Assembly: GCF_018449515.1 (NCBI RefSeq)
Contig: NZ_JAAVUQ010000042.1
Coordinates: 1-64,000, forward strand
Direction of reading: 5' to 3'
DNA length: 64,000 nt
DNA from: Caballeronia sp. dw_19
GTDB taxonomy: Bacteria; Pseudomonadota; Gammaproteobacteria; Burkholderiales; Burkholderiaceae
Shown: positions 62,014 through 64,000 of the stretch, piece by piece
How positions within the stretch are numbered: position 1 is the stretch's first letter
Layout of the letters: every line of letters begins with the position of its first letter
Notes under the pieces: generated by a model
The model's database searches: none
The model's input: only the letters and a program-made list of their open reading frames with translations
Told to the model about the DNA's origin: nothing
Program-made: the position numbers and the translations under genes

Positions 62014-63333
62014 ATGACCGAGCGTTACGAACACCCGTCCGAACCGACCACGAGCGAGACGCCTGCAAGTGCCGCCACGACGGAAACCAGGGGTATGTCG
62101 CGCCGCACCTTGCTCAAAGGCGCGGTAGCCGCGGCGGGAATTGCCGGGTTTCCGTACGTGCATGCGCAGGAAAAGATCACGCTTCGCTACCTTGGCACGG
62201 CGGTGAACCAGAGTTCGGACATCGCGAAAAAATTCCAGGAAGATACCGGCATCCAGATCCAGTACATCCCGGTGACCACCGACGACGTCGCCAAGCGGAT
62301 CATCACGCAGCCGAATTCATTCGATATTGTCGACACCGAATACTTCTCGCTGAAGAAGCTGATCCCCGCCGGCACGCTGGCCGGCATGGACGTAAAAAAG
62401 ATCAAGCTCGCCGACAAGATCACGCCGGTGCTTACCCGTGGCGAGGTCGACGGCAAGAAGATCGGCGACCAGGGTACGGCGCCGAAGAAGGTAATGTTCC
62501 TGACGGGTGCGCGCTCGACTGAGTTCTCCGCGACGCCCACCGAATGGATGACGCTGATTCCCACCACCTACAACGCCGATACGCTCGGCATCCGTCCCGA
62601 CCTGATCAAGCGCCCGATCACTAGCTGGGCCGAGTTGCTTAACCCCGAATTCAAGGGACGTGCCGCACTCCTGAACATTCCCGCGATCGGCATCATGGAT
62701 TCGGCCATGGCAATCGAGGCAATGGGTCATGTCAAGTACGGCGACAAGGGCAACATGACCAAGGCCGAGATCGACCAGACGATCAAGATCCTGATCGAGG
62801 CGAAGCGCGCCGGCCAGTTTCGCGCGTTCTGGAAGGACTTCAACGAGAGCGTGAACCTGATGGCGTCCGGCGAGGTCGTGATCCAGTCGATGTGGTCGCC
62901 CGCCGTCACGAAGGTACGCACGATGGGAATTGCGTGCAAGTTCCAGCCACTGAAGGAGGGGTATCGCTCGTGGGCATCGGGCTTCGGGCTGCCGCGCTCA
63001 TTGCAGGGCCGCAAGCTCGACGCAGCCTACGAGTTCATCAACTGGTTCCAGGACGGCTGGGCCGGGGCATACCTCATGCGCCAAGGCTATTACGCCGGTG
63101 TGCTCGAGACCGCCAAGACCCACATGCAGCCGTATGAATGGGACTACTGGATCGAAGGCAAGCCGGCCGCGCAGGACATCAAGGCGCCCGACGGCCAGTT
63201 GCTCGAAAAGGTCGGCACGGTGCGCGACGGCGGTTCGTACAACCAGCGCATGGGGGCAATCGCGTGCTGGAACGCGGTGATGGACGAGAACATCTACATG
63301 GTCCAGAAGTGGAACGAGTTCATCGCGGCTTAA
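62014..63333 (+). CDS. ABC transporter substrate-binding protein, Tat signal
   Basis: This 439-residue periplasmic binding protein is of the PotD/extracellular-solute-binding class. It carries a long N-region and a twin-arginine signal (MSRRTLLKGAVAAAGIAGFPYVHA, about residues 28-51). The binding fold includes YNADTLGIRPDLI and SWAELLNPEFKGRAALLNIP. AAGGGAGAG precedes the ATG at 62014. Export in folded form is inferred from the Tat signal. It is 58 bp behind the ATPase gene and 84 bp before the permease. Confidence 0.92.
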   Translation: MTERYEHPSEPTTSETPASAATTETRGMSRRTLLKGAVAAAGIAGFPYVHAQEKITLRYLGTAVNQSSDIAKKFQEDTGIQIQYIPVTTDDVAKRIITQPNSFDIVDTEYFSLKKLIPAGTLAGMDVKKIKLADKITPVLTRGEVDGKKIGDQGTAPKKVMFLTGARSTEFSATPTEWMTLIPTTYNADTLGIRPDLIKRPITSWAELLNPEFKGRAALLNIPAIGIMDSAMAIEAMGHVKYGDKGNMTKAEIDQTIKILIEAKRAGQFRAFWKDFNESVNLMASGEVVIQSMWSPAVTKVRTMGIACKFQPLKEGYRSWASGFGLPRSLQGRKLDAAYEFINWFQDGWAGAYLMRQGYYAGVLETAKTHMQPYEWDYWIEGKPAAQDIKAPDGQLLEKVGTVRDGGSYNQRMGAIACWNAVMDENIYMVQKWNEFIAA

Positions 63334-63417
63334 TGTGATTTAGCGCCAAGGCCGGCGTGCATGTCGCGTACTTCATGCACGCCGGCCACCTCTGTTTATC
63401 CAATAGGTAAAACCGCG

Positions 63418-64000
63418 ATGGCATCGATCGAGCTTCCCATCCAGCCGCTGGAGGCGACCGTCAAGCACCGGCGTGCGGCCGCGTGGCTCCAGGCGACGCC
63501 GCTCGCGTTGACCTTCGTCCTGTTCTTTCTCGTGCCGCTGGTTATCACGCTGATCGTGAGTTTCTGGGACTTCAACGAATACCAGATCATCCCCGCGTTC
63601 ACGTTCAAGAACTATGCGGCGATCTTCGATGGCTGTTCTTCAATGACCGATGTCTGCGTGACCTTCAAGACCTACTGGTCGACGATAAAATTCTGCGCGA
63701 TCGTCTGGGCGGTGACGCTCGTGATCGGTTTTACGATCGCCTACTTCCTGTCGTTTCATGTCCGTTCATCAGGTATGCAGACGGTTTTATTCCTCGTTTG
63801 CACCATTCCGTTCTGGACCTCGAACGTGATCCGGATGATCTCGTGGATACCGCTGCTCGGCCGCAACGGGCTCGTGAACCAGGCGCTGCTTTCATCGCAT
63901 ATGATCGACAAGCCGCTCGAATGGCTGCTCTATTCGAACTTCTCGGTCGTGCTCGCCTTCGTGCATCTCTATACGTTCTTCATGATCGTGCCGATCTTCA
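63418..64000 (+). CDS. ABC transporter permease, PotB-like (partial)
   Basis: The first 194 codons of a membrane permease are present; the gene runs off the right edge. It begins MASIELPIQPLEATVKHRR, followed by a hydrophobic helix (PLALTFVLFFLVPLVITLIVSFWDF) and further helices after residue 100 (IKFCAIVWAVTLVIGFTIAYFLSF). The PotB/CysW-like layout and the preceding ATPase and binding protein support the assignment. A second permease is expected beyond the window. Confidence 0.9.
   Translation, partial: MASIELPIQPLEATVKHRRAAAWLQATPLALTFVLFFLVPLVITLIVSFWDFNEYQIIPAFTFKNYAAIFDGCSSMTDVCVTFKTYWSTIKFCAIVWAVTLVIGFTIAYFLSFHVRSSGMQTVLFLVCTIPFWTSNVIRMISWIPLLGRNGLVNQALLSSHMIDKPLEWLLYSNFSVVLAFVHLYTFFMIVPIF

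Overview
The window is chromosomal DNA from a member of the Burkholderiaceae, most likely Paraburkholderia or Caballeronia. The evidence is high GC3 codon use, the dnaG-rpoD arrangement with a very long sigma-70 N-terminus, a BPSS1780-type membrane protein, DUF3309 and DUF3563 miniproteins, and an RcoM-cox carbon monoxide oxidation cluster of the kind described in Burkholderia xenovorans. This assignment rests on recognised protein families and was not tested by a database search.

Layout. 1-0.4 kb: one copy of a dispersed repeat with a 20-bp tandem tail. 0.4-9 kb: topoisomerase IB, a RES/Xre toxin-antitoxin pair, a small gene directly behind a near-ideal LexA (SOS) box, an SDR dehydrogenase, a DUF3309 miniprotein, a PiT phosphate transporter and a CHAD protein. 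8.9-12.0 kb: modE facing modABC, with a ModE-type site in front of modA. 12.0-13.2 kb: two copies of the dispersed repeat in inverted orientation. 13.2-29.4 kb: a PAP2 phosphatase, a PHB-depolymerase-like esterase, DUF3563, ohr/ohrR, BPSS1780-thrB-DUF2782, AMP nucleosidase, a LOG protein divergent from polA with one base between the start codons, ndh, a dienelactone hydrolase, mercaptopyruvate sulfurtransferase and a Rieske oxygenase. 29.7-33.9 kb: xseB-ispA-dxs-folE2. 34-42 kb: tsaD, an HI0933-family flavoprotein, a possible non-coding RNA in a 380-bp gap, then yqeY-dnaG-rpoD and a tRNA-Ile2(CAT) gene.

42.2-44.2 kb, behind the tRNA, is an island-like scar. It holds a Phd/PIN toxin-antitoxin pair with its operator, a C-terminal etfA fragment and an N-terminal flavoprotein fragment. 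44.2-46.6 kb: a MarR regulator and a ClC channel with CBS domains.

46.9-56.5 kb is the most coherent system. The CO-sensing heme regulator RcoM is divergent from coxM-coxS-coxL-coxG-coxD-coxE-coxF-mocA. CoxL carries the form I AYxCSFR motif and RcoM keeps its predicted heme ligands, so this should be a true CO-regulated aerobic CO dehydrogenase. The modABC transporter earlier in the window could supply its molybdenum.

56.6-64 kb holds an unassigned catabolic cluster: a gamma-glutamyltransferase homologue, a flavin reductase, a GntR regulator and a NodB-type deacetylase. It is divergent from a polyamine-type ABC transporter whose upstream region contains a good sigma-54 promoter. The transporter's first permease runs off the right edge.
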